Positions 8,145 through 15,537 of a stretch of 64,000 bases of DNA are shown here, in pieces. The DNA lies in contig CBFIBR010000001.1 in assembly GCA_965660935.1 (NCBI GenBank), forward strand, positions 62,001 through 126,000. The letters are read 5' to 3'. The notes beneath the pieces were generated by a model that did not search any database, was not told where the DNA came from, and saw only the letters and a program-made list of their open reading frames with translations. The translations under genes were made by a program, and so were the position numbers. Each line of letters begins with the position of its first letter. The stretch's first letter is position 1. Source of the stretch: UBA1172 sp002457135 (GTDB lineage Bacteria; Pseudomonadota; Alphaproteobacteria; Puniceispirillales; UBA1172).

Positions 8145-9152
8145 TTAACCGCCTGTCACGCTCATGTGGCGTTCCACCGCCGGGCCGCTGTTGCGGCGGT
8201 CGATGATGAAATCATGGCCCTTGGGCTTACGGCCAATAGCCTCAACAATCGCGGCATCCAGCCCGTCCTGCCCGGTATCACGCAAGGCAGCCCGCAGATC
8301 AGCGCTGTCATCCTGGCCGAGGCACATATACAGCATGCCGGTGCAGGTGATTCTGACGCGATTGCAGCTTTCGCAGAAGTTATGCGTCAATGGCGTGATG
8401 AAGCCCAGCTTTCGGCCTGTTTCCTCAACCCGGACGTAACGCGCTGGCCCGCCACTGGAATAGTCGAGGTCGGTGAGGGTAAAGCGCCGTGACAGATTGC
8501 TCCGTACCAGGGAGACCGGCATGTACTGGCTCAACCTGTTTTCATTGCCGATATCGCCCATGGGCATAATTTCGATGACGGTCATATCGTGGCCCTCACG
8601 GCCGCACCATGCCACCATCTCTGCTAGTTCTTCATCATTGAACCCTTTGATGGCGACAGCGTTGATCTTGACCTTCAACCCGGCCGACTTGGCGGCTTCC
8701 AGCCCGTCAAGCACCTTGCCGAGGTCACCCCAGCGGGTAATCTCACGGAATTTGTCGGTATCGAGGGTATCAATGGAAACGTTGATCCGCCGCACCCCGG
8801 CGCGATAGAGATCATCGGCCATCTTGGCCAGCTGGCTGCCATTGGTGGTGATGGTGATTTCCTCAAGGTTGCCGCGCCCGACTTCATCACCCAGGTTGCC
8901 AATGAGGTGCATGATGTTCCGCCGGACCAGCGGCTCCCCGCCGGTCAGCCTGATCTTGCGCGTGCCGACTTCCATGAAGCGGCGGCAGATGACTTCCAGT
9001 TCTTCCAGCGTCAACAGATCAGCCTTGGGCAGAAAGGTCATTTCCTCTGCCATGCAGTAAACGCAGCGAAAATCGCATCGGTCGGTGACGGATACCCTCA
9101 GGTAGGTGATCGGGCGACCGAATGGGTCCAGAATAGGATTTGTTTGTTGCAT
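8145..9152 (-). CDS. moaA: GTP 3',8-cyclase (molybdenum cofactor biosynthesis)
   Basis: MoaA is the radical-SAM enzyme that rearranges GTP in the first step of molybdopterin synthesis. The 335-residue protein has the radical-SAM cluster motif with Cys26, Cys30 and Cys33 (TDRCDFRCVYC). A second 4Fe-4S cluster is formed by Cys260, Cys263 and Cys277, with spacing identical to known MoaA. It ends in Gly-Gly, the conserved tail required for activity in this family. No other moa genes are nearby. Upstream on the same strand lies a 296-base non-coding gap with a terminator. Confidence 0.96.
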   Translation of the reverse strand: MQQTNPILDPFGRPITYLRVSVTDRCDFRCVYCMAEEMTFLPKADLLTLEELEVICRRFMEVGTRKIRLTGGEPLVRRNIMHLIGNLGDEVGRGNLEEITITTNGSQLAKMADDLYRAGVRRINVSIDTLDTDKFREITRWGDLGKVLDGLEAAKSAGLKVKINAVAIKGFNDEELAEMVAWCGREGHDMTVIEIMPMGDIGNENRLSQYMPVSLVRSNLSRRFTLTDLDYSSGGPARYVRVEETGRKLGFITPLTHNFCESCNRVRITCTGMLYMCLGQDDSADLRAALRDTGQDGLDAAIVEAIGRKPKGHDFIIDRRNSGPAVERHMSVTGG

Positions 9153-9271
9153 GATCAGAAATGCCGTTGAACAAGTTTAGAAATATTATAAATTGATTAT
9201 AGGAACCTAGGCATTGCCACGTCAAGTCACCCGGCAATGCAACACCATAACCTCAGCAAATCGCTCCAGGC

Positions 9272-9298
9272 AAAAAAAAGGCCGCGTCAAGCGCGGCC
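9272..9298 (-). terminator. Rho-independent terminator in the gluQ-moaA gap
   Basis: A 7-bp perfect stem GGCCGCG/CGCGGCC (9280-9286 with 9292-9298) with a 5-base loop is followed on the minus strand by eight U (9279-9272). It would end gluQ readthrough or the candidate small RNA before moaA. Confidence 0.8.
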
Positions 9299-9337
9299 GA
9301 GTTTAGGGAGGAAACGCGCCAGTAAGCGCGTAGAACC
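9272..9337 (-). ncRNA. Candidate small RNA with an exposed CCUCCC motif
   Basis: On the minus strand, a TTGACT (9366-9361) is followed about 17 bases later by CATATC (9343-9338), a plausible promoter. The predicted transcript of about 66 bases starts near 9337. It folds into a 5-bp hairpin (CGCGC/GCGCG, 9330-9315), then a single-stranded segment containing CCTCCCT (9311-9305), then a strong terminator hairpin with a run of eight U. A hairpin, an anti-Shine-Dalgarno-like CUCC motif and a terminator is the layout of the alphaproteobacterial CCUCCUCCC-motif RNAs (CuckooRNA/alpha-r type). This is an inference from layout only; the segment could instead be the 3' end of the gluQ transcript. Confidence 0.45.
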
Positions 9338-9448
9338 GATATGGTCCGATACACCAGCTAAGTCAACAAGACTGACCTATTTTTTATAATTTGATTCATG
9401 TGGCAGAGTGACGCAATCCCTCCCCGGGATCGCATTTTGTGCCAATGC

Positions 9449-10420
9449 CTAGGCTTTCGGGCTTTTTTCCAGGGCTGAAAGAATGGCCGATGGTTCCATC
9501 CCGTCCTCACGCATATCCCTGATGGTCAGCGGCATATGGCGTTTCGCCAGCCGCTTCCCAGTGCTGTCCAGCACCAGTTGATGGTGCCTCCAGGTGGTCT
9601 CAGGCAGATTGAGCAGCACCTGCAATACCCGGTGCAGCGGGGTCGATGCCTCCAGATCAGCCCCGCGGGTGATGAGGGTGATGCCCTGGGCCGCATCATC
9701 AACCACCACCGACAGATGGTAGCTGGTGGCAATATCCTTGCGGGCGATGACTTCATCACCGATAGCATCGAGGTCAATGGCTTTCGGGCCGTTCAGCCAA
9801 TCCCGGTATTCAAGGCCCTTGAGCCGGGGGCGGATCGCCTCCATCCGCAAACGCCACGCTGGCTCCTGCCCCTGTTCCAGCCGTTCGGTGGCAAGGTCAC
9901 TGTCGATCAACTGGTCGGTATTGGCGGGATGGGTAATTGGCGGCAGATGCGGGGCTGAGAGCAGCCTGTCCAGCTCCCGCCGGGAAAGAAAGCACGGATA
10001 GACGAGATCATCGGCCTTGAGGGTTTCGAGCGCGGCGGCGTATGCGGCCATGCGCTCGGACTGCACCATCACCGGGCCATCCCATTTGATCCCCATGTAA
10101 GTGAGATCATCGAGAATACCATCATGATATTCAGGGCGGCATCGCGGCCCGTCGATATCCTCAATCCTGAGTCGCATCAGCCCGCCATCGTCATCCGCTG
10201 CCCGCCGTGCCTCAAGAACGGAATGGATATGCCCGAGATGGAGCCATCCTGACGGGCTTGGGGCAAATCGTGTCACGGTTTGAGGCAAAGTGCTGTTTTC
10301 CCCATGGACGCGGGTTTCGGTGACGGATTGAACGACCTGTTCTGCCCGGTCGCTGGTCAATCCGATATTGCATTCGGCTTTTGTTGACGACAGGATAGGG
10401 CAAGTCATCGCTAGAATCAT
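9449..10420 (-). CDS. gluQ: Glutamyl-Q tRNA(Asp) synthetase
   Basis: GluQ-RS attaches glutamate to the queuosine base at the wobble position of tRNA-Asp. The protein is a truncated glutamyl-tRNA synthetase with only the catalytic domain. It shows TRFAPSPSGWLHLGH (HIGH element at 61-64) and the KMSKS equivalent STGKRLAKRH near residue 284, and it lacks the anticodon-binding domain. The zinc-site cysteines of the E. coli enzyme are mostly missing: only one Cys remains in YPCFLSRRE. The start is unsure: the 323-codon reading includes a roughly 45-residue N-terminal part without family similarity, and ATG codons at 10420 and 10408 are both possible. Confidence 0.88.
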   Translation of the reverse strand: MILAMTCPILSSTKAECNIGLTSDRAEQVVQSVTETRVHGENSTLPQTVTRFAPSPSGWLHLGHIHSVLEARRAADDDGGLMRLRIEDIDGPRCRPEYHDGILDDLTYMGIKWDGPVMVQSERMAAYAAALETLKADDLVYPCFLSRRELDRLLSAPHLPPITHPANTDQLIDSDLATERLEQGQEPAWRLRMEAIRPRLKGLEYRDWLNGPKAIDLDAIGDEVIARKDIATSYHLSVVVDDAAQGITLITRGADLEASTPLHRVLQVLLNLPETTWRHHQLVLDSTGKRLAKRHMPLTIRDMREDGMEPSAILSALEKSPKA

Positions 10421-10430
10421 CCACCCCGTT

Positions 10431-10502
10431 TATTTATTCCAGATCACCCGTATTTATTCCAGATCACCTGTATTCCAGATCACCCGTATTCCAGATCAGA
10501 GG
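10431..10502. repeat. Four tandem units in the gluQ-esterase intergenic region
   Basis: Units of 20, 20, 16 and 16 bases (10431-10450, 10451-10470, 10471-10486, 10487-10502) share TATTCCAGATCA. The two longer units carry an extra TATT at the front. The last unit ends in AGAGG, which serves as the ribosome binding site of the esterase gene, so the array fills nearly the whole divergent promoter region. Confidence 0.9.
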
Positions 10503-10510
10503 TAGAAACC

Positions 10511-11176
10511 ATGGCCACCATTATCCGCGAAAACAAAGCCGGGCTTTCGGTTCTGGTGCGCCAGACCGATGCAGCCCCAGCGGACAGCCTCATCCTGCTG
10601 CTGCATGGCTGGGGGGCTGATGCCGCTGACCTGATGGACCTGTCACCGGCCCTCGCCAGTCGCTTCCCCGGGGCGGTGGTGGCGGCCCCTGATGGCCCCG
10701 CGCCCTGTGCGGCCAACCCCATGGGCAGGGAATGGTTTGATCTGACTGGCGCAACCCTCGATAACGGCCCAGATGAGGCTATGCCCCAACTAAAGGAATT
10801 GATCAGCATATTGCTGGAGGACCATGGCCTTGGTTATGACCGGCTGGCCCTGATCGGCTTTTCGCAAGGCGGAATGATGGCGCTGCATACCGGGCTGCGC
10901 ATGGCTGAACCTGTTGCCGGTGTGGTGAGTTTTTCAGGCGCGTTGCTGGCCCCTGAAAAGCTGGAGGATGAAAAGACCGCCAGCCCGAGGGTGCTGCTGG
11001 TTCATGGCAAGGATGATGAGGTTGTGCCATGGCAGGCGATGATGATTGCCGAAAGCATGCTCAAATCCGTTGATGTTGACGTGACGGCATCAACCCGGGA
11101 GGGGCTGGGCCATGGCATTGATGGTGAAGGCTTTGAGGAAGCCATGGCCTTTCTCAGCGTCACATTACTGTCATAA
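10511..11176 (+). CDS. Phospholipase/carboxylesterase family alpha/beta hydrolase
   Basis: A cytoplasmic serine hydrolase of 221 residues related to YpfH and bacterial acyl-protein thioesterase-like carboxylesterases. The oxyanion region LLLHGWGADAAD lies at 29-40. The nucleophile elbow GFSQGG gives Ser118, the acid is probably the Asp in HGKDDEVVP, and the base is His in GLGHGID near the end. The start at 10511 follows AGAGG with 8 bases of spacing. The natural substrate is unknown; members hydrolyse short-chain esters or deacylate lipids. It is divergent from gluQ across the tandem repeat array. Confidence 0.88.
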   Translation: MATIIRENKAGLSVLVRQTDAAPADSLILLLHGWGADAADLMDLSPALASRFPGAVVAAPDGPAPCAANPMGREWFDLTGATLDNGPDEAMPQLKELISILLEDHGLGYDRLALIGFSQGGMMALHTGLRMAEPVAGVVSFSGALLAPEKLEDEKTASPRVLLVHGKDDEVVPWQAMMIAESMLKSVDVDVTASTREGLGHGIDGEGFEEAMAFLSVTLLS

Positions 11177-11298
11177 AACACAAAATAAGTTATTTATTTC
11201 GAATCAAATACAACATATTGTGTCTATAGTCAGCCTGAAGGCTTGATCTCGGATAAGGGATATGATTAAATTCTGATCATGATGAGGCGAAAACAGCA

Positions 11299-11937
11299 AT
11301 GATGAACAGCCACGCAAGCACCAGCCAGATTGACGGATTGGCGCCTGCCCTGGCCCTTAACGCCGATTTTCGCCCTCTCAGCTATTTTCCGCTGTCGCTC
11401 TGGTCCTGGCAGGACACGGTCAAGGCTGTGTTTCTTGACCGGGTGACGATCATTTCCGAATACGACAGCTACATTCATTCCCCCAGCCTGACGATGCGGC
11501 TGCCCAGCGTCATCGCGCTCAAGGATTACGTTCAGCAGAGCCAGCATCCGGCCTTCACCCGGTTTAACGTGTTTCTGCGTGATCGCTTTGCCTGCCAGTA
11601 CTGCATGCGGGAATTTCAGGCCCAGGAGCTGACCTTTGATCATGTCGTGCCGCGCTCAAAAGGCGGCCGCACCACCTGGCAGAACGTGGTTGCCGCCTGT
11701 TCGCGCTGCAACCTGATGAAGGCCAACAAGCTGCCCAAGGATTGCGGCATGATCCCGCGGATTGAGCCATCCCAGCCAACCACCTGGCAATTGCAGGAAA
11801 ACGGCCGGCGATTCCCGCCCAACCACCTGCATCACAGCTGGCGCGATTACCTCTATTGGGATACCGAGCTGGAAAGCGATGGTGTCAACGACCCCCAGGA
11901 CATCGTGCTGGACAAGCACTCTGCCCTGCCGTTCTGA
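11299..11937 (+). CDS. HNH endonuclease-fold protein
   Basis: A 212-residue cytoplasmic protein with a C-terminal HNH domain. Zinc-binding cysteines C99 and C102 (FACQYC) pair with C134 and C137 (ACSRCN). The catalytic block FDHVVPRSKGG supplies D114 and H115, and the Asn residues lie at 129 and 138. The N-terminal 90 residues (LNADFRPLSYFPLSLWSW and onward) form a conserved module seen with this HNH domain in many alphaproteobacteria. It stands alone, not next to restriction or phage genes, so a housekeeping nucleic-acid role is more likely than defence. Two adjacent ATG codons (11299, 11302) can start it. The exact function is not known. Confidence 0.85.
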   Translation: MMNSHASTSQIDGLAPALALNADFRPLSYFPLSLWSWQDTVKAVFLDRVTIISEYDSYIHSPSLTMRLPSVIALKDYVQQSQHPAFTRFNVFLRDRFACQYCMREFQAQELTFDHVVPRSKGGRTTWQNVVAACSRCNLMKANKLPKDCGMIPRIEPSQPTTWQLQENGRRFPPNHLHHSWRDYLYWDTELESDGVNDPQDIVLDKHSALPF

Positions 11938-11971
11938 TCCGGTTTTTCTGGAAGTCAGATTATTGGGGTGG

Positions 11972-12493
11972 TCAGATTTTCTCGGCCAGCTTGATCGCTG
12001 TTCTGCACCCGGTTGAAATGATCTGCCGCAGCACGGGGTAGCCGACAGCATCCTCACCATCATGATCGATGGCGGTGTCACGATGCTCCAGCTCCTCATC
12101 ACGGAACTGCCTCAACGTTGCCCTCAGCTCGGCCTCGCTGTCATCGAGGGTTTCGGCCTGTTCACGATAATGCTCACCGATGACTTCCTCCACCGCGATG
12201 GTGCAGGCCATGGCCGCTTTGGGTCCCATGGCGGCGGTCACCGCGCCCAGCATGAACCCGGCCCCGTTCCAGAGCGGTGTCAGCACCGAAGGCCGGGTCT
12301 GGTATTCGTTGATCAGGTTTTCGAACGTGTCGAGGTGATGCTGTTCCTGTTCTTTCATGTGTTCGATTTCAGGGGCTACAGGATGATTTTTCAGCACCGC
12401 CAGCTGGCCCTGATAGATGCGCTTGGCCCCCAGTTCACCGGCATGGTCTACCCGGAGAAAACGGTCAATTCGGGATTTCATCTCTTCGGTCAT
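11972..12493 (-). CDS. coq7: Demethoxyubiquinone hydroxylase
   Basis: Coq7 is the di-iron monooxygenase that hydroxylates demethoxyubiquinol in ubiquinone synthesis, bound to the inner face of the membrane. The 173-residue protein has the ferritin-like ligands in order: Glu20 (VDHAGELGA), EQEQHH near 48-53, VEEVIGEHY near 108 and EELEH near 133. Length is close to the minimal Coq7 core with no extra targeting region. Ubiquinone made here feeds the respiratory chain ending in the oxidase encoded at 44987-50006; ubiA (38116-39060) acts earlier in the same pathway. It is convergent with the HNH gene. Confidence 0.93.
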   Translation of the reverse strand: MTEEMKSRIDRFLRVDHAGELGAKRIYQGQLAVLKNHPVAPEIEHMKEQEQHHLDTFENLINEYQTRPSVLTPLWNGAGFMLGAVTAAMGPKAAMACTIAVEEVIGEHYREQAETLDDSEAELRATLRQFRDEELEHRDTAIDHDGEDAVGYPVLRQIISTGCRTAIKLAEKI

Positions 12494-12544
12494 GATTTGC
12501 TCCTCACCCGACAGGCGGGTGTATCATCTCAAGTCTTCAAGACT

Positions 12545-13078
12545 TCAGGAATAGCGCGGCCTGCCTCGCCGCATCATGCCAACGATGGCAAAACCTGCCA
12601 TCACCACTGAAATCAGGCCGTTCCAAGTTGCCATGGACAGCCCCAGAAAAGACCATGGCACCTTGTCGCACTGAACCGGTGGCGCGGCCAGGAGGTTATC
12701 CAGCACAGAGGCTGTGTCACCCACCAACGCAACCGACCCGCTGCATGCGGCAGGCCCCGGCAGGATGCCGAATTCAACCCCGGTATGCCAGAACGCGATT
12801 CCGGCCCCTGTCATCAGGGCCGCCGCTATCAGGCCCTGGAACAGCATGGAAGCCCTGCGGCCCATGACCAGCCCGGCTGCCATCCCTGCAAGGCCGAGCA
12901 GGATCACGACACGGTGGGGCCAGCGTTGCCACAGGCACATGATGCACGGGGCCAGCCCGAAGCCATGCTCAAAAACAGCGGCGGCGACCAGCATCGCCCC
13001 TGATCCTGTGGTGAGCAATGCCATCAGCGGCATCGGCTGCATCAGTTTGCTGAATGTTGCGCGAAAACCCCTGGCCAT
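12545..13078 (-). CDS. dsbB: Disulfide bond formation protein B
   Basis: DsbB reoxidises the periplasmic oxidase DsbA and passes electrons to quinone. The protein of about 177 residues has four membrane segments. The first loop holds the CxxC pair (LAPCIMCLWQRWPH) and the second loop holds a further cysteine pair (AACSG and PVQCDKVPW), the arrangement of the catalytic loops in DsbB. I chose the ATG at 13078 because it overlaps the upstream stop (ATGA) and begins a family-like N-terminus; a GTG at 13093 would add five residues. It is coupled to the DedA-like gene. No dsbA is seen in the window. Confidence 0.87.
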   Translation of the reverse strand: MARGFRATFSKLMQPMPLMALLTTGSGAMLVAAAVFEHGFGLAPCIMCLWQRWPHRVVILLGLAGMAAGLVMGRRASMLFQGLIAAALMTGAGIAFWHTGVEFGILPGPAACSGSVALVGDTASVLDNLLAAPPVQCDKVPWSFLGLSMATWNGLISVVMAGFAIVGMMRRGRPRYS

Positions 13079-13677
13079 CAGTGCGTGTACCACCAGAAAA
13101 ATACCACCAGCCCTGTCAGGATAGCGGTCAACCCGCCGGCAAGGGCCGTGTTGCGGCGATAGCGGACAATCCCGGCAACCAGCAGGAAACGGCCACTGCG
13201 GCCAATCAATGAGGCGACGATGAGCGGGATGATCCCGATGCCGAGGAAACCGGCGCTCACCACCACCACCTTATAGGGCAGGGGGGTGAAGGCACCGATC
13301 AGCAGCAGCACCCAGCCATGCTCGGCAAAGGCGGCGGCAACGCTTGCATAGGCCCCTTCACGGCCGATCCAGCCCATGGCAATGATCGCGTCACCCACGG
13401 TAACGCCGATCCACCATCCGGCGACCCCGCCCGCGACTGAGGCCAGTGCCGTCATCAGTGCAATGCGGATATAATGGCCGGGCCGTGCCAGCACCACCAT
13501 CCCCATCAGGGGGTCAACGGGAACGGGAAAGAAAATCGATTCCAGAAACGACAGAATCAGCAGCCAGCGCATCGCCGAGGGGCGGCCGCCAAGGTCAATC
13601 ACCCAGTCCTGCAGCCTTGACATAAACGGCACTGAATGGATGAAGCGGTCGTATAATCCGGTCTTGGCCTGTGTCAT
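13078..13677 (-). CDS. YqaA/DedA family membrane protein
   Basis: An integral membrane protein of 199 residues with the SNARE-associated (DedA/VTT) domain. Recognisable parts are FLESIFFPVPVDPLMG (about 45-60), the glycine-rich re-entrant region GGVAGWWIGVTVGDAI, and GRSGRFLLVAGIVRY near the C-terminus. DedA proteins act in membrane homeostasis and lipid flipping; the specific role of the YqaA branch is not established. It sits directly behind tRNA-Leu on the same strand and is coupled to dsbB by an ATGA overlap. Confidence 0.83.
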   Translation of the reverse strand: MTQAKTGLYDRFIHSVPFMSRLQDWVIDLGGRPSAMRWLLILSFLESIFFPVPVDPLMGMVVLARPGHYIRIALMTALASVAGGVAGWWIGVTVGDAIIAMGWIGREGAYASVAAAFAEHGWVLLLIGAFTPLPYKVVVVSAGFLGIGIIPLIVASLIGRSGRFLLVAGIVRYRRNTALAGGLTAILTGLVVFFWWYTH

Positions 13678-13701
13678 AAGAAAAGCATCCCAAGGAGATC
13701 A

Positions 13702-13788
13702 TGGTGCGAGTGGAGAGACTCGAACTCTCAAGATGTTGCCATCGGTGGATTTTGAGTCCACTGCGTCTACCGGTTCCGCCACACTCGC
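13702..13788 (-). tRNA. tRNA-Leu, anticodon CAA
   Basis: The 87-base minus-strand sequence folds as a class II tRNA. The acceptor stem GCGAGTG/CACTCGC (13788-13782 with 13712-13706) pairs fully, A73 follows, and the CCA end is encoded (13704-13702). The anticodon stem GTGGA/TCCAC encloses the loop CTCAAAA, giving CAA (13754-13752), which reads UUG. A variable arm and the T loop GTTCGAGTC are present. Leucine identity is supported by A73 and the long variable arm. Confidence 0.97.
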
Positions 13789-13808
13789 ATCGGGCGTTAT
13801 CCTAGTGA

Positions 13809-14501
13809 TTATTGCAGCGGCTTTCCAGCATTTTTGCTGATCATTTTGAGGATACGGTCAAGATACCGGTCATGGATTGACAGTGCCGCCAGGCTTTCAT
13901 GGGTGCGTTCGAGGTATTCGAGGCAAGGCCCGATAAATCCATGGGCGGTGGCGATAATCTCGGCCTTCTGTTCGATGGGCAATTCGGCAACGTAACTCTC
14001 GCTCTTGCGGTTGATCACAAAGGACACGGCGGTGACCCTGCTGCCATCATCGCAGCGGACCTTGAGCAGTTTGGGGACATAGGATTTATTCAGCATTTCC
14101 CGCCGCCAGAGCAGGTCAAGCTCGGCCATCGCGTCTTTCCTGTAGATGCGCAAAACCTGCCCCGGGCAGCATCCGCCCCGGTCAAGGCCAAGGATCAGCC
14201 CCGGCTTTTCAGGCGTACCCCGGCCTATTCGTGTTCTCAGGCAGAACCGCCGGTGATAGCCGTAAATCCGGCCAAGCTTGCTTTCCCTGATTTCAAGCGC
14301 AGGGTTCCAGATCAGCGATCCATAGGCAAAGACCCAGACATCCTCATCAGGATTGTCGGGGATCAGGCTGCGGCGGGATGCGATCAGCTCATCATCGCTC
14401 ATGATATTGGCATTCGCCCCGTCACGGTCACGCGCCATCTGCTGAATGGTGCCGTTGGCCAATAACTCCCGGGTGATTTTCTGGATCGGTTTTTTGGTCA
14501 T
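13809..14501 (-). CDS. chaC: ChaC-type glutathione-specific gamma-glutamylcyclotransferase
   Basis: ChaC cleaves reduced glutathione to 5-oxoproline and Cys-Gly in the cytoplasm. The 230-residue protein has the substrate-binding motif VFAYGSLIWNP (about 56-66), RFCLRTRIGRGTPEKPG, and an acidic stretch near the expected catalytic Glu. About 50 N-terminal residues precede the conserved fold. Its start overlaps the mscS stop by 4 bases (ATGA), so the two should be translated together. With gshA and gloA in the window, this is the third glutathione gene. Confidence 0.9.
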   Translation of the reverse strand: MTKKPIQKITRELLANGTIQQMARDRDGANANIMSDDELIASRRSLIPDNPDEDVWVFAYGSLIWNPALEIRESKLGRIYGYHRRFCLRTRIGRGTPEKPGLILGLDRGGCCPGQVLRIYRKDAMAELDLLWRREMLNKSYVPKLLKVRCDDGSRVTAVSFVINRKSESYVAELPIEQKAEIIATAHGFIGPCLEYLERTHESLAALSIHDRYLDRILKMISKNAGKPLQ

Positions 14502-15331
14502 GATGTGTCATTGCCCAGCGAACGGATTTCACGCTGCGGGAACGGAATTTCTATCCCGGCCTGATCCAGGGCAGGCTTGAGCTGCCGCATCAGGTCCCAG
14601 TAAAGCTTGAAAAAATCATCATAATGAGCGTGGAGCCGCAACCGGACAATGATCGCGCTATCGGCGTAATTGACCACCAGAAACTGCGGTTCGGGTGATG
14701 CCAGCACACGGTCATCACCAGCAAGGGAGAGCATTATTTTTTCCGCCAGGTCAAGGTCACTCGAATAGGCAATGCCGATATCTATATCCATCCGCCGCGT
14801 GGTGTTGCGCGAATGGTTGGTGACAGTCGCCCCCCAGATTGCCGAGTTCGGTACTGAAATGAACACGTTATCGAAGGTGGTGATGATGGTGGTAAACAGC
14901 CCGATTTCGGCAACCGTGCCGGAATGGCTGCTGGTTTCGATCCAGTCACCGGCCTGAAATGGCCTCAGGAACAGCAGCATGACCCCCGCCGCAACATTGG
15001 ACAGCGTGCCTTGCAGGGCCAGACCGATGGCGATGCCAGCCGCACCAAGGACAGCGATGATTGAGGTGGTCTGGATGCCGAAACTGCCCAGCGCGGCCAC
15101 GATGGTCACGATCATGATGGCGTAGCGCACCGTTGATGCCGCCAGCGGGATCAGGGTTTTATCAAAACCGCCAATCCGCGTTAAGGTATGCCGCAGAAAC
15201 TGCCCGGCCCGCCTGCTGATGAAAATACCGATGACAAGGATCATCACCCCGGAAAAGATGTTCCCGGCCCAGGCCTGAATCAGGCTGAAATCAATTGCTT
15301 CGATAAACTGGGGAAGGTTGTCCTCTATCAT
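14498..15331 (-). CDS. mscS: Small-conductance mechanosensitive channel (MscS family)
   Basis: MscS channels open under membrane tension and release solutes during osmotic downshock. The 277-residue protein has three predicted membrane helices. The Gly/Ala-rich pore helix 3 (IAVLGAAGIAIGLALQGTLSNVAAG, near 92-116) is followed by the beta domain (FQAGDWIETSSHSGTVAEI) and the C-terminal alpha/beta domain. Length is that of the basic E. coli type. It is the first gene of an mscS-chaC pair. The 206-base gap to the divergent ribF presumably holds both promoters; I see no confident promoter or riboswitch there. Confidence 0.93.
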   Translation of the reverse strand: MIEDNLPQFIEAIDFSLIQAWAGNIFSGVMILVIGIFISRRAGQFLRHTLTRIGGFDKTLIPLAASTVRYAIMIVTIVAALGSFGIQTTSIIAVLGAAGIAIGLALQGTLSNVAAGVMLLFLRPFQAGDWIETSSHSGTVAEIGLFTTIITTFDNVFISVPNSAIWGATVTNHSRNTTRRMDIDIGIAYSSDLDLAEKIMLSLAGDDRVLASPEPQFLVVNYADSAIIVRLRLHAHYDDFFKLYWDLMRQLKPALDQAGIEIPFPQREIRSLGNDTS

Positions 15332-15537
15332 GTTTTCAATCTGCCAGAGCCACCACGGATATTCAACTTAATCCAATTTTTTTTACATTTATGACGTTTT
15401 ATAAGGTTTTAAGGCTGGCCCTCTGACTGGTCCCCTGACCAACACCCTGTCCGGGGATAGCCAAGCCTGATCAATTTTGCTAAACGTCTAGCGAAACAGC
15501 CGGTCCCGGGCATGTTGCCCTCTATTCTGATCTTGCC

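Noticed and set aside
10431..10502. CRISPR-like array
   Set aside because: The units are directly adjacent with no spacers and no cas genes are nearby.
15332..15537. FMN riboswitch or other regulator upstream of ribF
   Set aside because: The 206-base divergent gap shows no recognisable FMN-riboswitch core; ribF here is grouped with ileS and lspA, which is not a usual FMN-riboswitch target.
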